Of a stretch of 64,000 bases of DNA, positions 26,160 through 35,458 are shown piece after piece; the first letter of the stretch is position 1, and each line of letters starts with the position of its first letter. Below the pieces are notes generated by a model. The model made no database searches. It had not been told where the DNA came from and worked only from the letters and a program-made list of their open reading frames with translations. A program made the position numbers and the translations under genes. The stretch is from CAWJMD01 sp963845675 (GTDB taxonomy: Bacteria; Actinomycetota; Actinomycetes; Actinomycetales; CAWJMD01): contig CAWJSX010000001.1 of assembly GCA_963845675.1 (NCBI GenBank), positions 124,001-188,000 of the forward strand, given 5' to 3'.

Positions 26160-27691
26160 ATGGCGAGCTTCGTCGACCGGGTGGTGCTGCACGTCGCCGG
26201 TGGTGACGGTGGGCACGGTGTCGCCTCGGTGCACCGCGAGAAGTTCAAGCCTCTGGGCGGGCCGGACGGCGGCAACGGGGGACGCGGCGGCGACGTCGTG
26301 CTCGTCGTGGACCCGTCCACGACCACGCTGCTGGAGTACCACCACACCCCGCACCGCAACGGCGGCAAGGGCGCTCCGGGCGAGGGCGGCATGCGGCACG
26401 GACGCAACGGCGAGGACGTCGAGCTGCGCGTGCCCAGCGGCACGATCGTCAAGGACTCCCGCGGCGGGATCATCGCGGACCTCGTGGGCGCCGGGACCCG
26501 GTTCGTCGTGGCCGCCGGAGGACGTGGCGGACTCGGCAACGCGGCCCTCGCGTCAGCGCGCCGCAAGGCGCCGGGCTTCGCGCTGCTCGGGGAGCCCGGC
26601 CACGCCGACGACATCGTCCTCGAGCTCAAGTCCGTCGCCGACGTCGGCTCTGGTGGGCTTCCCGAGCGCCGGCAAGTCGAGCCTGATCGCCGTGCTGTCG
26701 GCCGCGCGTCCCAAGATCGCCGACTACCCGTTCACCACGCTCGTGCCGAACCTCGGCGTCGTGCAGGCCGGCGACGTGCGGTTCACCGTCGGCCGACGTG
26801 CCCGGCCTGATCCCGGGCGCCAGCGAGGGCAAGGGCCTCGGCCTCGAGTTCCTGCGCCACGTCGAGCGGTGCGCTGCGCTGGTCCACGTGATCGACTGCG
26901 CGACACTCGAACCGGGACGAGACCCGCTCAGCGACCTCGAGGTCATCGAGGCCGAGCTCGCCGCGTACCCGGTCGACCCGGACTCGACCGGCTCCGCCGT
27001 GCCGCTGACCGAGCGCCCGCGCATCGTGGCCCTCAACAAGGTGGACATCCCCGAGGGACGCGAGCTCGCCGAGCTCGTACGTCCCGAGCTGGAGGCTCGC
27101 GGCTACCAGGTGGTCGAGGTGTCGGCCACGGCCCGTGACGGCCTGAGGGCCCTGTCGTTCGCGATGGCGGCCCTCGTCAAGGCCGCCCGCGACGCCGCGC
27201 CGGCGCAGGAGGCCACACGTGTCGTCATCCGGCCCGTCGCCGTCGACGACGCCGGCTTCACGGTCACCCGCGAGCAGGACCCGCACGACATGGACGCGGT
27301 GCTGTTCCGTGTCGAGGGCGTCAAGCCCGAGCGCTGGGTACGCCAGACCGACTTCGCCAACGACGAGGCCGTCGGTTACCTCGCCGACCGCCTGGCCCGC
27401 CTCGGGGTCGAGGAGAAGCTGTACGAGGCCGGGGCCATTGCGGGCTCGACCGTCGTGATCGGGACCCGCCGTGACTCCGTCGTCTTCGACTGGGAGCCGA
27501 CGATGGTCGGCGGGGCCGAGCTGCTCGCCGGTCCGCGCGGAAGCGACCTGCGCCTGGCCGAACCGGGCCGCAAGAGCCGCGGCGAGCGCCGCGAGGAGCA
27601 CGCGCAGAGACGCTCCCTGATGGACGAGGCGCGCGCCGAGCTCGAGGCCGACCGCCGAGCGGGTCGCTGGACCGACCCCGACGAGGACTGA
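26160..27691 (+). CDS. obgE: GTPase ObgE, ribosome assembly factor (frameshifted copy)
   Basis: Obg is an essential GTPase acting in late 50S assembly and stress signalling. The joined protein is about 510 residues. The N-terminal Gly-rich Obg fold (FVDRVVLHVAGGDGGHG, GGKGAPGEGGMRHGRNGEDV) is followed by the G domain (P loop GFPSAGKSSL, switch DVPGLIPGASEGKGLG, NKVD) and the C-terminal OCT domain with the basic tail usual in actinobacteria. Frame breaks lie near 26648 and 26794, both inside the G domain. Because the gene is essential, sequence error is the likely cause. ATG 26160 begins MASFVDRVVLH. Confidence 0.93.
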
Positions 27692-27702
27692 GCCACTCCG
27701 CC

Positions 27703-28834
27703 ATGACGCCGGCCGTCAGCCGTGCTGACCTCCCGACCGCTGGGCGCGTCGTCGTGAAGGTCGGCTCGTCCAGCCTGACCACGGCCGCCGGCGGCCTCGA
27801 CCCCGAACGGCTCGGGAGGCCTGGTCGAGGCCCTGGCCGAGCGACGCCTGGCGGGGGGAGAGGTCGTGCTCGTGTCGTCCGGTGCGATCGCCGCCGGCCT
27901 CGCCCCGCTCGGGCTCGCACGCCGTCCGCGTGACCTGGCGACGCAGCAGGCCGCCGCCAGCGTCGGGCAGGGCCAGCTGCTGGCGCGCTACGCCGCGGCC
28001 TTCGCCGGACACGACCTGCGGGTGGGTCAGGTGCTGCTCACGGCGGACGACGTGGTGCGTCGCAGCCACTACCGCAACGCCCAGCGGACCCTGTACCGCC
28101 TGCTGCAGCTCGGGGTCATCCCCGTCGTCAACGAGAACGACACCGTGGCGACGCACGAGATCCGCCTCGGTGACAACGACCGCCTCGCAGCCCTCGTCGC
28201 GCACCTCGTCCACGCGGATGCGCTGGTGCTGCTGTCCGACGTGGACGCGCTCTACGACGGCCCTCCGCACCGCGAGGGGGCCCGCCGCATCCCGAGGGTC
28301 GACGGACCGCAGGACCTGGCCAAGGTGACGACCGGGAGGACCGGGTCGGCCGGCGTCGGCACGGGCGGCATGGTCACCAAGCTGGAGGCGGCGGCGATGT
28401 CGACGTCCTCGGGCATCCCGGCCCTGCTGACGTCCGCGGGCCGGGTCGGCGAGGCCCTCGCGGGCGGCGACGTGGGGACGTGGTTCTCGGCCACCGGTCG
28501 TCGCACCCCCACGCGGCTGCTGTGGCTGGCCCACGCCGCAGAGCCGACCGGAGAGCTCGTGCTCGATGACGGAGCGGTGCGGGCGGTGACGCAGCGTGGC
28601 GCCTCGCTGCTGCCGGCCGGCGTGACAGCCGTGCGCGGCACGTTCGAGGCGGGCGATCCTGTCGACCTGTCTGACGAAAAGGGCAACGCCGTGGCGCGGG
28701 GGCTGGTCAACTACTCGTCTGAGGAACTCCCGGAGCTGCTCGGGCGGTCCACGCGGGACCTGGCGGAGGCGCTGGGTCCTGGCTACGACCGTGAGGTGGT
28801 GCACCGGGACGCCCTCGTGCTGGTGAAGGGGTGA
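27703..28834 (+). CDS. proB: glutamate 5-kinase (frameshifted copy)
   Basis: ProB phosphorylates glutamate in the first step of proline synthesis. The joined protein is about 375 residues: RVVVKVGSSSLT at the N-terminus, VLVSSGAIAAG, PVVNENDTVA, GDNDRLAALVA and GVGTGGMVTKLEAA of the amino acid kinase fold, and a C-terminal PUA domain ending YDREVVHRDALVLVKG. One frame break lies near 27813, just after LDPERLG. It follows obgE by 11 bases, a conserved order. Confidence 0.93.
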
Positions 28835-28883
28835 CCACGTCGACTGGACCTCCAGGGGTGGAGAGTGCAGGGAGGCAGTGCAC

Positions 28884-29336
28884 ATGGGCAGAGAGGGTGG
28901 TCCCGCGGGTGACGACGTTCACCTGACGGCGGTGCCGGCGGTCGGCGACGAGTCCCCGTCCGCGGACGCCTCCGCGCCGGCTCCTGCGCCCGCCGGGAGC
29001 AGCCTGCCGTTGTGGCACGTGCGGGTCACGCTGGCGGGGGACGCGGCAGACCCCGGGCCGCTCGGCGAGGCCCTGCGCGCGCTCTGCGAGGCGAACCCGT
29101 TCCTGGCGTCGATCCGGTACCGCAGCGACCGCGCCGAGGTCACGTACTGGGACGAGGCCGAGAACGCCGACGACGCAGCGGCTCTCGCCCTGCGGGTGTG
29201 GAACGACCACCGCCGCCGTCTGGGCCTGCCCGCGTGGGAGGTCGTCGGGCTCGAGGTGGTCGACCGCGACACCCGGGCCTCGCGAGGAGACCTCGGCTCG
29301 GGTCCCCTGGCGATCGGTGACGTCCGTCCCTTCTGA
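28884..29336 (+). CDS. conserved hypothetical protein between proB and proA
   Basis: A 150-residue soluble protein. After about 35 low-complexity Ala/Pro/Ser residues comes a compact domain (WHVRVTLAGD, ANPFLASIRYRSDRAEVTYW, LALRVWNDHRRRLGLPAWEV). Small proteins of this type occur in proline operons of some Micrococcales, but I know no function. GGAGG is 8 bases before the ATG at 28884; the GTG at 28878 is too close to that site. It ends before a separate proA promoter. Confidence 0.7.
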   Translation: MGREGGPAGDDVHLTAVPAVGDESPSADASAPAPAPAGSSLPLWHVRVTLAGDAADPGPLGEALRALCEANPFLASIRYRSDRAEVTYWDEAENADDAAALALRVWNDHRRRLGLPAWEVVGLEVVDRDTRASRGDLGSGPLAIGDVRPF

Positions 29337-29352
29337 CCCCTCGGACCCGACA

Positions 29353-29358
29353 TACCCT
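29353..29358 (+). promoter_or_regulatory. -10 box TACCCT for a leaderless proA transcript
   Basis: TACCCT ends 6 bases before the proA ATG, as at folC. The message would then begin at or next to the start codon. This gives proA its own promoter within the proline cluster. Confidence 0.5.
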
Positions 29359-29364
29359 GGTGAC

Positions 29365-30651
29365 ATGGCCTCAGACGACGACCAGGACGTGCGAGAGGCG
29401 GTGCACGCGACCTGTCGCCGGGCGCGCCGCGCATCACGGGCGCTGGCGAGAGCCACGAGCGCCGAGAAGGACGCTGCCCTGCACGCCGTCGCCGACGCCC
29501 TCGAGGCGGGTGCGGAGCGCATCGCCATGGCGAACGCCTCGGATCTCGAGCGTGGTCGCGCCGACGGCATGAGCTCCGGACTGCTCGACCGGCTGTGCCT
29601 GGACGCGTCTCGAATCCCGGTCGTGGCCGACGCGGTGCGTGCCGTTGCCGCACTCGGGGATCCCGTGGGTGAGGTGGTCAGAGGGCAGACCCTGCCGAAC
29701 GGCCTGCGGCTCAGGCAGCTTCGCGTCCCGATGGGCGTTGTGGCGATGGTCTACGAGGCGCGCCCCAACGTGACGGTCGACGCGGCGGTGCTCGCGCTCA
29801 AGAGCGGCAACGCCGCTGTGCTGCGAGGCGGCTCGGCGGCGCTGGCCACGAACGCCGAGCTCGTGCGGGTGATGCGCCAGGCGCTGGAGGGTGTCGGCCT
29901 GCCCGCAGATCTTGTGGCGACCGTCGACGAGCACGGCCGTGAAGGGGTCCAGCACCTGATGCGGGCGCGTGGGCTGGTCGACGTGCTGATCCCACGCGGT
30001 GGTGCCGGGCTGATCCAGGCGATGGTGGACGGCGCCACGGTCCCGGTGATCGAGACCGGCGTCGGCAACTGCCACGTCTACGTCGACGCCAGCGCCCCGG
30101 CCGAGGCTGCGAGGGCGATCGTCCTCAACTCCAAGACCCACCGGGTGGGGGTGTGCAACGCCGCGGAGACGCTGCTCGTGCACGCGGGTGCGTCCACGGG
30201 GCTGCTAGGGGACCTCCTGGAGGACCTGCACCGCGCCGGTGTGGTCCTGCACGCCGACGAACGGGCAGCCGCCGCGGCAGCGGAGCGCGACGTGCCGGTC
30301 CGCCCGGCTGACGACGAGGACTGGGGCAGCGAGTACCTCGCGCTCGAGATGGCCGTGGGCGTCGTGGACGACCTGGACGGGGCGCTCGACCACATCCAGC
30401 GCTGGTCGAGCGGGCACACAGAGGCGATCGTGACCTCGGACCTGGCGGCGGCCGAGCGGTTCGGGGCCGAGGTCGACTCGGCTGCCGTGATGGTGAACGC
30501 CTCGACGCGGTTCACCGACGGAGGCCAGCTCGGGCTGGGCGCAGAGATCGGGATCTCGACGCAGAAGCTGCACGCGCGCGGTCCGATGGGGCTCGCCGAG
30601 CTGACGACCACGCGCTGGCTCGTCCACGGGGACGGTCATGTGCGGGCCTGA
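29365..30651 (+). CDS. proA: gamma-glutamyl phosphate reductase
   Basis: ProA reduces glutamyl-5-phosphate to the semialdehyde with NADPH, the second step of proline synthesis. The protein has 428 residues, typical for the family, of the aldehyde dehydrogenase fold. Visible segments are VPMGVVAMVYEARPNVTVDA, LIPRGGAGLI, IETGVGNCHVYVD and the catalytic Cys264 in RVGVCNAAETLL. The ATG at 29365 is preferred to the GTG at 29317 because a -10 box lies 6 bases before it. It is intact. Confidence 0.96.
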   Translation: MASDDDQDVREAVHATCRRARRASRALARATSAEKDAALHAVADALEAGAERIAMANASDLERGRADGMSSGLLDRLCLDASRIPVVADAVRAVAALGDPVGEVVRGQTLPNGLRLRQLRVPMGVVAMVYEARPNVTVDAAVLALKSGNAAVLRGGSAALATNAELVRVMRQALEGVGLPADLVATVDEHGREGVQHLMRARGLVDVLIPRGGAGLIQAMVDGATVPVIETGVGNCHVYVDASAPAEAARAIVLNSKTHRVGVCNAAETLLVHAGASTGLLGDLLEDLHRAGVVLHADERAAAAAAERDVPVRPADDEDWGSEYLALEMAVGVVDDLDGALDHIQRWSSGHTEAIVTSDLAAAERFGAEVDSAAVMVNASTRFTDGGQLGLGAEIGISTQKLHARGPMGLAELTTTRWLVHGDGHVRA

Positions 30652-30693
30652 GACCACGTGACGGACCGGCACGACGGCGAAAGGTGCGACGAC

Positions 30694-31227
30694 ATGCAGA
30701 TCGAGGCCGTGCACGGCGACATCACCACCCAGCGCGTCGACGCCGTCGTCAACGCCGCCAACTCCTCGCTGCTGGGCGGGGGTGGCGTGGACGGCGCCAT
30801 CCACGCTGCCGCGGGTCGTCTCCTCGTGGCCGAGTGCCGGCGCCTGCGTGAGACCGAGTGGCCGGAGGGGCTGCCGGTCGGGCGCGCAGCGACGACCGGC
30901 GCTGGTGACCTCCCGGCGCGCTGGGTGATCCACACGGTGGGGCCGAACCGACACGCGGGGGAGTCCGACCCGGGGCTCCTGGCCTCGTGCTTCTCGAACA
31001 GCCTCGACGAGGCGCGGCGGGTCGGTGCGCGCACCCTCGCCTTCCCCGCCGTCAGCGCCGGCGTGTACGGGTGGGACGTGGGCGAGGTGGCGACGGTGGC
31101 GGTCGGCGCCGTCCGCAGCTGGCGGGTCGACCACCCCGAGGACGTCGACCTGGTGCGCTTCGTGCTCTTCTCGCCGACCGCCCTCGCGGCCTTCGACGGC
31201 GCGCTGACCGGGGCGCACCGTGCGTGA
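30694..31227 (+). CDS. macro-domain ADP-ribose hydrolase (MacroD/YmdB-like)
   Basis: A 177-residue single macro domain. It has the ADP-ribose-binding segments HGDITTQRVDAVVNAANSSL, GGGGVDGAIHAAAG and FPAVSAGVYGWD. MacroD-type enzymes remove ADP-ribose from proteins and act on O-acetyl-ADP-ribose; the conserved NAAN and GGGGVDGAI favour that class. I start at ATG 30694; the frame opens at GTG 30658 but the first 12 residues are not conserved. It follows proA by a short gap and could share its transcript. Confidence 0.88.
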   Translation: MQIEAVHGDITTQRVDAVVNAANSSLLGGGGVDGAIHAAAGRLLVAECRRLRETEWPEGLPVGRAATTGAGDLPARWVIHTVGPNRHAGESDPGLLASCFSNSLDEARRVGARTLAFPAVSAGVYGWDVGEVATVAVGAVRSWRVDHPEDVDLVRFVLFSPTALAAFDGALTGAHRA

Positions 31228-31317
31228 GGGTCTGAGCAGGTCTGTGCACCGTCTGCCAGACTGTGCGCACGGTGCGGCGCGAACCCCGCACCTCCGTGCA
31301 GGAGAGGGAGGGACCCG

Positions 31318-31471
31318 ATGATCGGCGCGATCCTGGCCAGCGGTGCAGCGGAGGAGTCGCACAACAGCCTGCCCATGGCTCCCGGAGGCCTACGGCCTGA
31401 TCACCCTCGGTTCCCTTCTGGGTCTGCTCCTCGTGACGTGGGCGTTCCGCAGCGTCGGGACGCGGCACTGA
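31318..31471 (+). CDS. tiny single-pass membrane protein upstream of nadD (frameshifted copy)
   Basis: Corrected for one extra base near 31395, this reads as a 50-residue protein: MIGAILASGAAEESHNSLPM, then PEAYGLITLGSLLGLLLVTW and FRSVGTRH. It has one transmembrane helix (about residues 25-43) and the short charged tail of a small family found just before nadD in many actinobacteria. GGAGGG lies 5-6 bases before the ATG, an excellent site. The function is unknown. Confidence 0.7.
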
Positions 31472-31513
31472 CGCGCCGCTCGCCCCGACTCCACGCACCC
31501 TGGCGGCTGACGC

Positions 31514-32111
31514 ATGGCTCACACACGCGTCGGCGTGATGGGTGGCACCTTCGACCCCGTCCACCACGGGCACCTGGTCGCGGCGAGCGAGGTGCAGTCG
31601 GAGTTCGGGCTCGACGAGGTGGTGTTCGTCCCCACCGGCCGGCCGTGGCAGAAGGAGGCCCACGAGGTCGTCTCCCGCCGAGCACCGGTACCTGATGACC
31701 GTGATCGCGACGGCCTCCAACCCGCGCTTCACGGTGAGCAGGGTCGACATCGACCGACCGGGTACGACCTACACGATCGACACGCTGCGCGACCTGCACG
31801 CAGAGCGCCCCGACGCCGAGCTGTTCTTCATCACCGGCGCCGACGCCCTGGCGCAGATCCTGTCCTGGAAGGACGTCGACGAGCTCTGGTCGCTGGCGCA
31901 CTTCGTCGGGGTCACCCGGCCCGGGCACGCCCTGACCGACACCGGCCTGCCGCGAGACAGGGTGAGCCTGCTCGAGGTCCCGGCGATGGCGATCTCGTCG
32001 ACCGCGTGCCGCGACCGCGTCCGGAGCGGCGAGCCGGTCTGGTACCTGGTACCCGACGGGGTCGTGCAGTACATCGGGAAGCACGGGCTGTACCTGGACA
32101 TGGACTCGTGA
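31514..32111 (+). CDS. nadD: nicotinate-nucleotide adenylyltransferase (frameshifted copy)
   Basis: NadD makes deamido-NAD from nicotinate mononucleotide and ATP. The joined protein is about 198 residues. It has the nucleotidyltransferase motif GGTFDPVHHGH at residues 10-20, FVPTGRPWQK, the FFITGADALAQILSWKD segment and the C-terminal ISSTACRDRV. One frame break lies near 31675, between EAHEVV and SPAEHRYL. The gene is essential, so this is probably a sequence error. The next gene overlaps its stop by 4 bases (GTGA). Confidence 0.93.
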
Positions 32112-33583
32112 GCGGCCCGGACCAGCCGCCGGGGCCCGATCAGGAGCCGCCCCCGGCGACGCGGCGCGAGCGACGTGAGCGCGAGCGGCGTCAGGCGGAG
32201 CGCCGGAGCGGTGACGAGTGGCGCACCGGTGCCGACCGTCGTGCCGAGCGTGCGACCCGCCCCGAGTGGGACGCGCGTGGGGGCGCCGAGCGCCGCGACG
32301 GAGCCGACCGCCGCACGGGGGAGCGCCGAGTCACCCATGAGTCGCTCGATCCCGACCAGCTCGCCGACCCCGCCTCCGAGCACCTGAGGCGCCCACCGGC
32401 CGACCCGCCGGCGGTCCCGCCCACGCACCGGCCGCGCGGTCGGCGACGCCTGGTTGCGGCGGTGGTGGTGGCGCTCGTCGTCGTCGCCCTGGCCGTGACC
32501 GGGGTGTGGCGACTGTCGTCCGGCACGGACGCCGCGCCCTCGGCGGAGCCCTCGGCCCCGCCCCAGCAGGCGACCACGTTCGTCACCGTCGCCACGCGGG
32601 GCGGCACCGTCGTGGCAGGAGCCCTGATGGCCCGAGACGAGCAGACGGACGTGCTCCTGGTACCAAGCCGCCTGATCGTCGACGTCGCCGGCCAGGGGCG
32701 CGTGCTGCTGGCCGACTCGCTCGACACCGGCACCGACGCCCCCGGGCAGGCCGTGGCCGACGTGCTCGACGTGCGGGTCGACGGCAGCTGGGTCGTGACC
32801 CTGGACGGCCTCGTCGCGCTGGTCGACGGGATCGGCGGCGTCGTGGTCGACGTCGACGTCCCCGTGGACGGGCCCGACGGGCGCATCAACCCCGGCGCCG
32901 CCCAGCGTCTGGACGGTATGCAGGCCGCGACGTTCGCGGGGTGGCTGAGGGACGGTGAGGCCGAGGCAGCCCGCCTCGCCCGCGTCGACCAGGTGCTCAA
33001 CCAGGTGCTCCAGGGCCTGCCGGAGGGCACGAACGCCGTCGGCTCGACCCTGTCGTCGCTCACCGACGACAGCCGAAGCTCCTTCGGCCCCCTCGAGCTC
33101 GCCGAGCGCGTCGACCAGCTCGCCGCGGACGCCCGCGCGCGCCGCTACGCCGCGACGGTCCTGCCGACGACGGAGATCGCCACCGGCGACGTCGTGGCCT
33201 ACGGCGTCGACAACGAGGCGGCGGCCGAGCTGCTCGCCCAGCGCCTGGGCGGGGCACGGAGCGCGGCGACGGAGGACGCGGCACGTGTCCTCGTCCAGAA
33301 CGGGGACGGGACGCCCGGCCTCGGTGAGGAAGCGCGAGACCGGCTGGTAGCTGACGGTTTCCGCTACATCAGCGGTGGCAACGCCAACCAGCTGGGCCAG
33401 GACGTGACGATCGTCGCCATCCAGGAGGACTCGCCGCTCGCGCGTGCCCGGGGAACCGCCGTCGCCGAGTCCCTCGGCCTCGGGGAGGACGTGCTGGCGG
33501 TCGGGCTGGAGGCGCCGACCCTGGCCGACATCGTCGTCGTGCTGGGAGCCGACTTCGCGACGGTCGCGCGCTCGGACGGCTGA
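32108..33583 (+). CDS. LytR C-terminal domain membrane protein (LCP-like)
   Basis: A 491-residue protein with a long, very basic cytoplasmic N-terminus (residues 10-75 rich in RRER-type repeats), one transmembrane helix (about 115-134), an extracellular region resembling part of an LCP domain (about 150-330) and a C-terminal LytR_C domain (about 380-490, with VLVQNGDGTPGLGEEAR). LCP proteins attach glycopolymers to peptidoglycan, but the catalytic core here is weak, so activity is uncertain. Proteins of this layout commonly sit between nadD and rsfS. GTG 32108 overlaps the nadD stop. Confidence 0.8.
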   Translation: MSGPDQPPGPDQEPPPATRRERRERERRQAERRSGDEWRTGADRRAERATRPEWDARGGAERRDGADRRTGERRVTHESLDPDQLADPASEHLRRPPADPPAVPPTHRPRGRRRLVAAVVVALVVVALAVTGVWRLSSGTDAAPSAEPSAPPQQATTFVTVATRGGTVVAGALMARDEQTDVLLVPSRLIVDVAGQGRVLLADSLDTGTDAPGQAVADVLDVRVDGSWVVTLDGLVALVDGIGGVVVDVDVPVDGPDGRINPGAAQRLDGMQAATFAGWLRDGEAEAARLARVDQVLNQVLQGLPEGTNAVGSTLSSLTDDSRSSFGPLELAERVDQLAADARARRYAATVLPTTEIATGDVVAYGVDNEAAAELLAQRLGGARSAATEDAARVLVQNGDGTPGLGEEARDRLVADGFRYISGGNANQLGQDVTIVAIQEDSPLARARGTAVAESLGLGEDVLAVGLEAPTLADIVVVLGADFATVARSDG

Positions 33584-33610
33584 TCCGCGGTGGCGTGAGA
33601 GGCTGGTGCC

Positions 33611-33662
33611 CCACCGTTCAGCCCCACCGTTCAGCCCTGCCGTTCAGCCCCACCGTTCAGCA
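33611..33662 (+). repeat. 13-base tandem repeat, four copies
   Basis: Four head-to-tail units of CCACCGTTCAGCC fill this stretch; the third reads CTGCCGTTCAGCC and the fourth ends CA. The array ends 12 bases before the rsfS GTG, just before its GAGGAG site, so it lies in the leader. Confidence 0.85.
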
Positions 33663-33674
33663 CAGAGGAGCACC

Positions 33675-34049
33675 GTGACCGCGACCGACCGAGCCGTCGA
33701 GCTGGCAGTGGCGGCGGCCGAGGCCGCCGCCGAGAAGCTGGCCGAGGAGATCATCGCCCTCGACGTCAGCGAACAGCTCGTCATCACGGACGCGTTCGTG
33801 CTCGCCTCGGCGGACAGCGACCGCCAGGTACGCGCCGTCGTCGACGCCATCGAGGACCGTCTGCGGGAGATGGGTGCCAAGCCCGTGCGCCGCGAGGGGC
33901 TCAAGGAGGCCCGTTGGGTCCTCCTCGACTTCAACGAGCTCGTCGTCCACGTTCAGCACGCCGACGACCGCCAGTTCTACGCCCTCGAGCGGCTCTGGAA
34001 GGACTGCCCGGTGATCGACCTGCCGGCCTCCGTCCGCTCGCCCCGCTGA
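33675..34049 (+). CDS. rsfS: ribosomal silencing factor RsfS
   Basis: RsfS binds L14 and keeps ribosomal subunits apart in stationary phase or starvation. The protein has 124 residues with the family segments ALDVSEQLVITDAFVLAS, DRQVRAVVDAIEDRL and WVLLDFNELVVHVQ, ending WKDCPVIDL. GAGGAG precedes the GTG at 33675 by 5 bases. It follows nadD and the LytR_C gene and is probably transcribed with the phosphatase gene 8 bases downstream. Confidence 0.95.
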   Translation: MTATDRAVELAVAAAEAAAEKLAEEIIALDVSEQLVITDAFVLASADSDRQVRAVVDAIEDRLREMGAKPVRREGLKEARWVLLDFNELVVHVQHADDRQFYALERLWKDCPVIDLPASVRSPR

Positions 34050-34057
34050 GCCGCGAC

Positions 34058-34699
34058 ATGCCAGCGTCCCAGGTCGTGCTCTGGCGCCACGGGCGTACCG
34101 CGTCCAACGCCGGCCGGGTCTGGCAGGGCCAGGCGGACGTGCCGCTCGACGAGCTGGGGTCGGCGCAGGCCGCCGTCGCGGCGGGCACCCTGGCCGAGCT
34201 GCGGCCTGCGGCCGTCGTCACGTCCGACCTGAGCCGCGCCGCCGAGACCGCGGCAGCCCTGACCCGGTTGACGGGTGGGGCGGCACTGCAGGACAAGGAC
34301 CTCCGCGAGGTCGACGCCGGCGCCTGGGAGGGGCTCACGCGCGCCGAGATCGAGGTGTCGTGGGCCGAGGACCTGGTCCGCTGGAAGGCGGGGGAGGACC
34401 TGCGCATCGGTGGGGGTGAGCGGATCAGCGAGGCGGGCGCGCGCTGCGCCGCGGCGATCCAGCGCCACTCCGCGTCCACGGACGGTGTGCTCGTGGTGGT
34501 GGGGCACGGCGGCGCGCTGCGGAGCGCCGTGCAGCACCTGCTGCGGGTCGGGGTCGACGGACGTTTCCTCGGGACGCTGCGCAACGCGCACTGGGCGGTC
34601 CTCGTGCCGCACCGTGAGGGCTGGGCGCTGGACGCCTGGAACGTCTCAGCTCCCGGTCATCCGCTCGACCGTCACCAGCACGGGGGTGCGGAGGCCTGA
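34058..34699 (+). CDS. histidine phosphatase family protein (phosphoglycerate-mutase-like)
   Basis: A 213-residue protein of the branch-2-like histidine phosphatase superfamily. The phosphorylated His is in LWRHGRTASN near residue 10, a typical Glu lies in REVDAGAWEGLT, and the second His is in VVVGHGGALR. The substrate is unknown; cobalamin, phosphoglycerate and phosphoprotein phosphatases share the fold. In actinobacteria this gene commonly follows rsfS. The ATG at 34058 starts close behind rsfS. Confidence 0.9.
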   Translation: MPASQVVLWRHGRTASNAGRVWQGQADVPLDELGSAQAAVAAGTLAELRPAAVVTSDLSRAAETAAALTRLTGGAALQDKDLREVDAGAWEGLTRAEIEVSWAEDLVRWKAGEDLRIGGGERISEAGARCAAAIQRHSASTDGVLVVVGHGGALRSAVQHLLRVGVDGRFLGTLRNAHWAVLVPHREGWALDAWNVSAPGHPLDRHQHGGAEA

Positions 34700-34746
34700 T
34701 CCGGGGCAGGTGCGGGGGCGATTAGTGCGACCGTGGCCGCCTGCTC

Positions 34747-34752
34747 TATGCT
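34747..34752 (+). promoter_or_regulatory. -10 box TATGCT of tRNA-Ala
   Basis: TATGCT fits TANNNT and lies 25 bases before the tRNA 5' end, a normal spacing for a short tRNA leader. The -35 is not clear. Confidence 0.45.
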
Positions 34753-34777
34753 CTCGGAGTCCCTTTCGGGGGGCGGC

Positions 34778-34850
34778 GGGGCTGTAGCGCAGCTGGTAGC
34801 GCACCTCCATGGCATGGAGGGGGTCAGGGGTTCGAGTCCCCTCAGCTCCA
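34778..34850 (+). tRNA. tRNA-Ala (GGC anticodon)
   Basis: A complete 73-base cloverleaf: acceptor GGGGCTG pairs with CAGCTCC (one G-U), then a D arm GCGCAGCTGGTAGCGC, anticodon stem CCTCC/GGAGG with loop ATGGCAT (anticodon GGC), T arm AGGGG-TTCGAGT-CCCCT and discriminator A. The CCA end is not encoded. It reads GCC and GCT alanine codons. Confidence 0.97.
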
Positions 34851-34954
34851 CTCACGTGGTCGCAGGTCGCAGGCCCTTCATCCGGTCGGATGGGGGGCCT
34901 GACGTACGTCACCCGATCGCACCTGACCGTCGCCTCCGGCCGCCCCTGGCGGCG

Positions 34955-35347
34955 TCATGCGGCGGGCGCGAAGAACTCCAGCGCGATCCCGTCGGGGTCG
35001 CGGAAGCTCAGGCCCGAGCCGTACGGCGCGTCCACGATGCCTGCGTGGTCGATGCCGAGGTCGTCGAGGCGCCCTGCCCACTCCTCGAGGGCGTCGCGGT
35101 CCGGGCAGCCGAACGCGACGTGGTCGAGCCCGGCGCGGAGCTCGCTGAAGGTGCCGGAGCTGGCGTCCGGGTGCTCGTGCAGGCCGATCAGGGTCTGCCC
35201 GACGAGGAAGACGGTGTGGTGGAAGCCGCCGTCCGTCGGTTCGTCGAGGACCGGCTCGGCGCCGATCAGGCGCTGGTACCAGGGCCGGCTGACGTCCAGG
35301 TCCTGGACGGTGAGGGCGACGTGTCCGATGGCTGGGAACGTGGTCAT
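34955..35347 (-). CDS. VOC family (glyoxalase/bleomycin-resistance-like) protein
   Basis: A 130-residue protein built of two beta-alpha-beta-beta-beta repeats. It opens IGHVALTVQDLDVSRPWYQR and later shows GLDHVAFGCPDRDALEEWA and SFRDPDGIALEFF. The His and Glu in these segments are the usual metal ligands. The superfamily covers lyases, dioxygenases and binding proteins, so no substrate can be given. The ATG at 35347 is preferred to an upstream in-frame start because MTTFPAIGHV is a natural beginning. Confidence 0.88.
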   Translation of the reverse strand: MTTFPAIGHVALTVQDLDVSRPWYQRLIGAEPVLDEPTDGGFHHTVFLVGQTLIGLHEHPDASSGTFSELRAGLDHVAFGCPDRDALEEWAGRLDDLGIDHAGIVDAPYGSGLSFRDPDGIALEFFAPAA

Positions 35348-35458
35348 GACGTGTCTCCGTTCTGGGCGCGGTCGTGCGTGCACCCTGGAGGCGCCAGAGA
35401 GGGCACGGTTCCCGCCAGATCCGGTCTGGCGACCGGCCGGCCGTCGGGTGGGGCCGCG

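Noticed and set aside
33611..33662. A small CRISPR array
   Set aside because: The 13-base units are contiguous without spacers and no cas genes are near.
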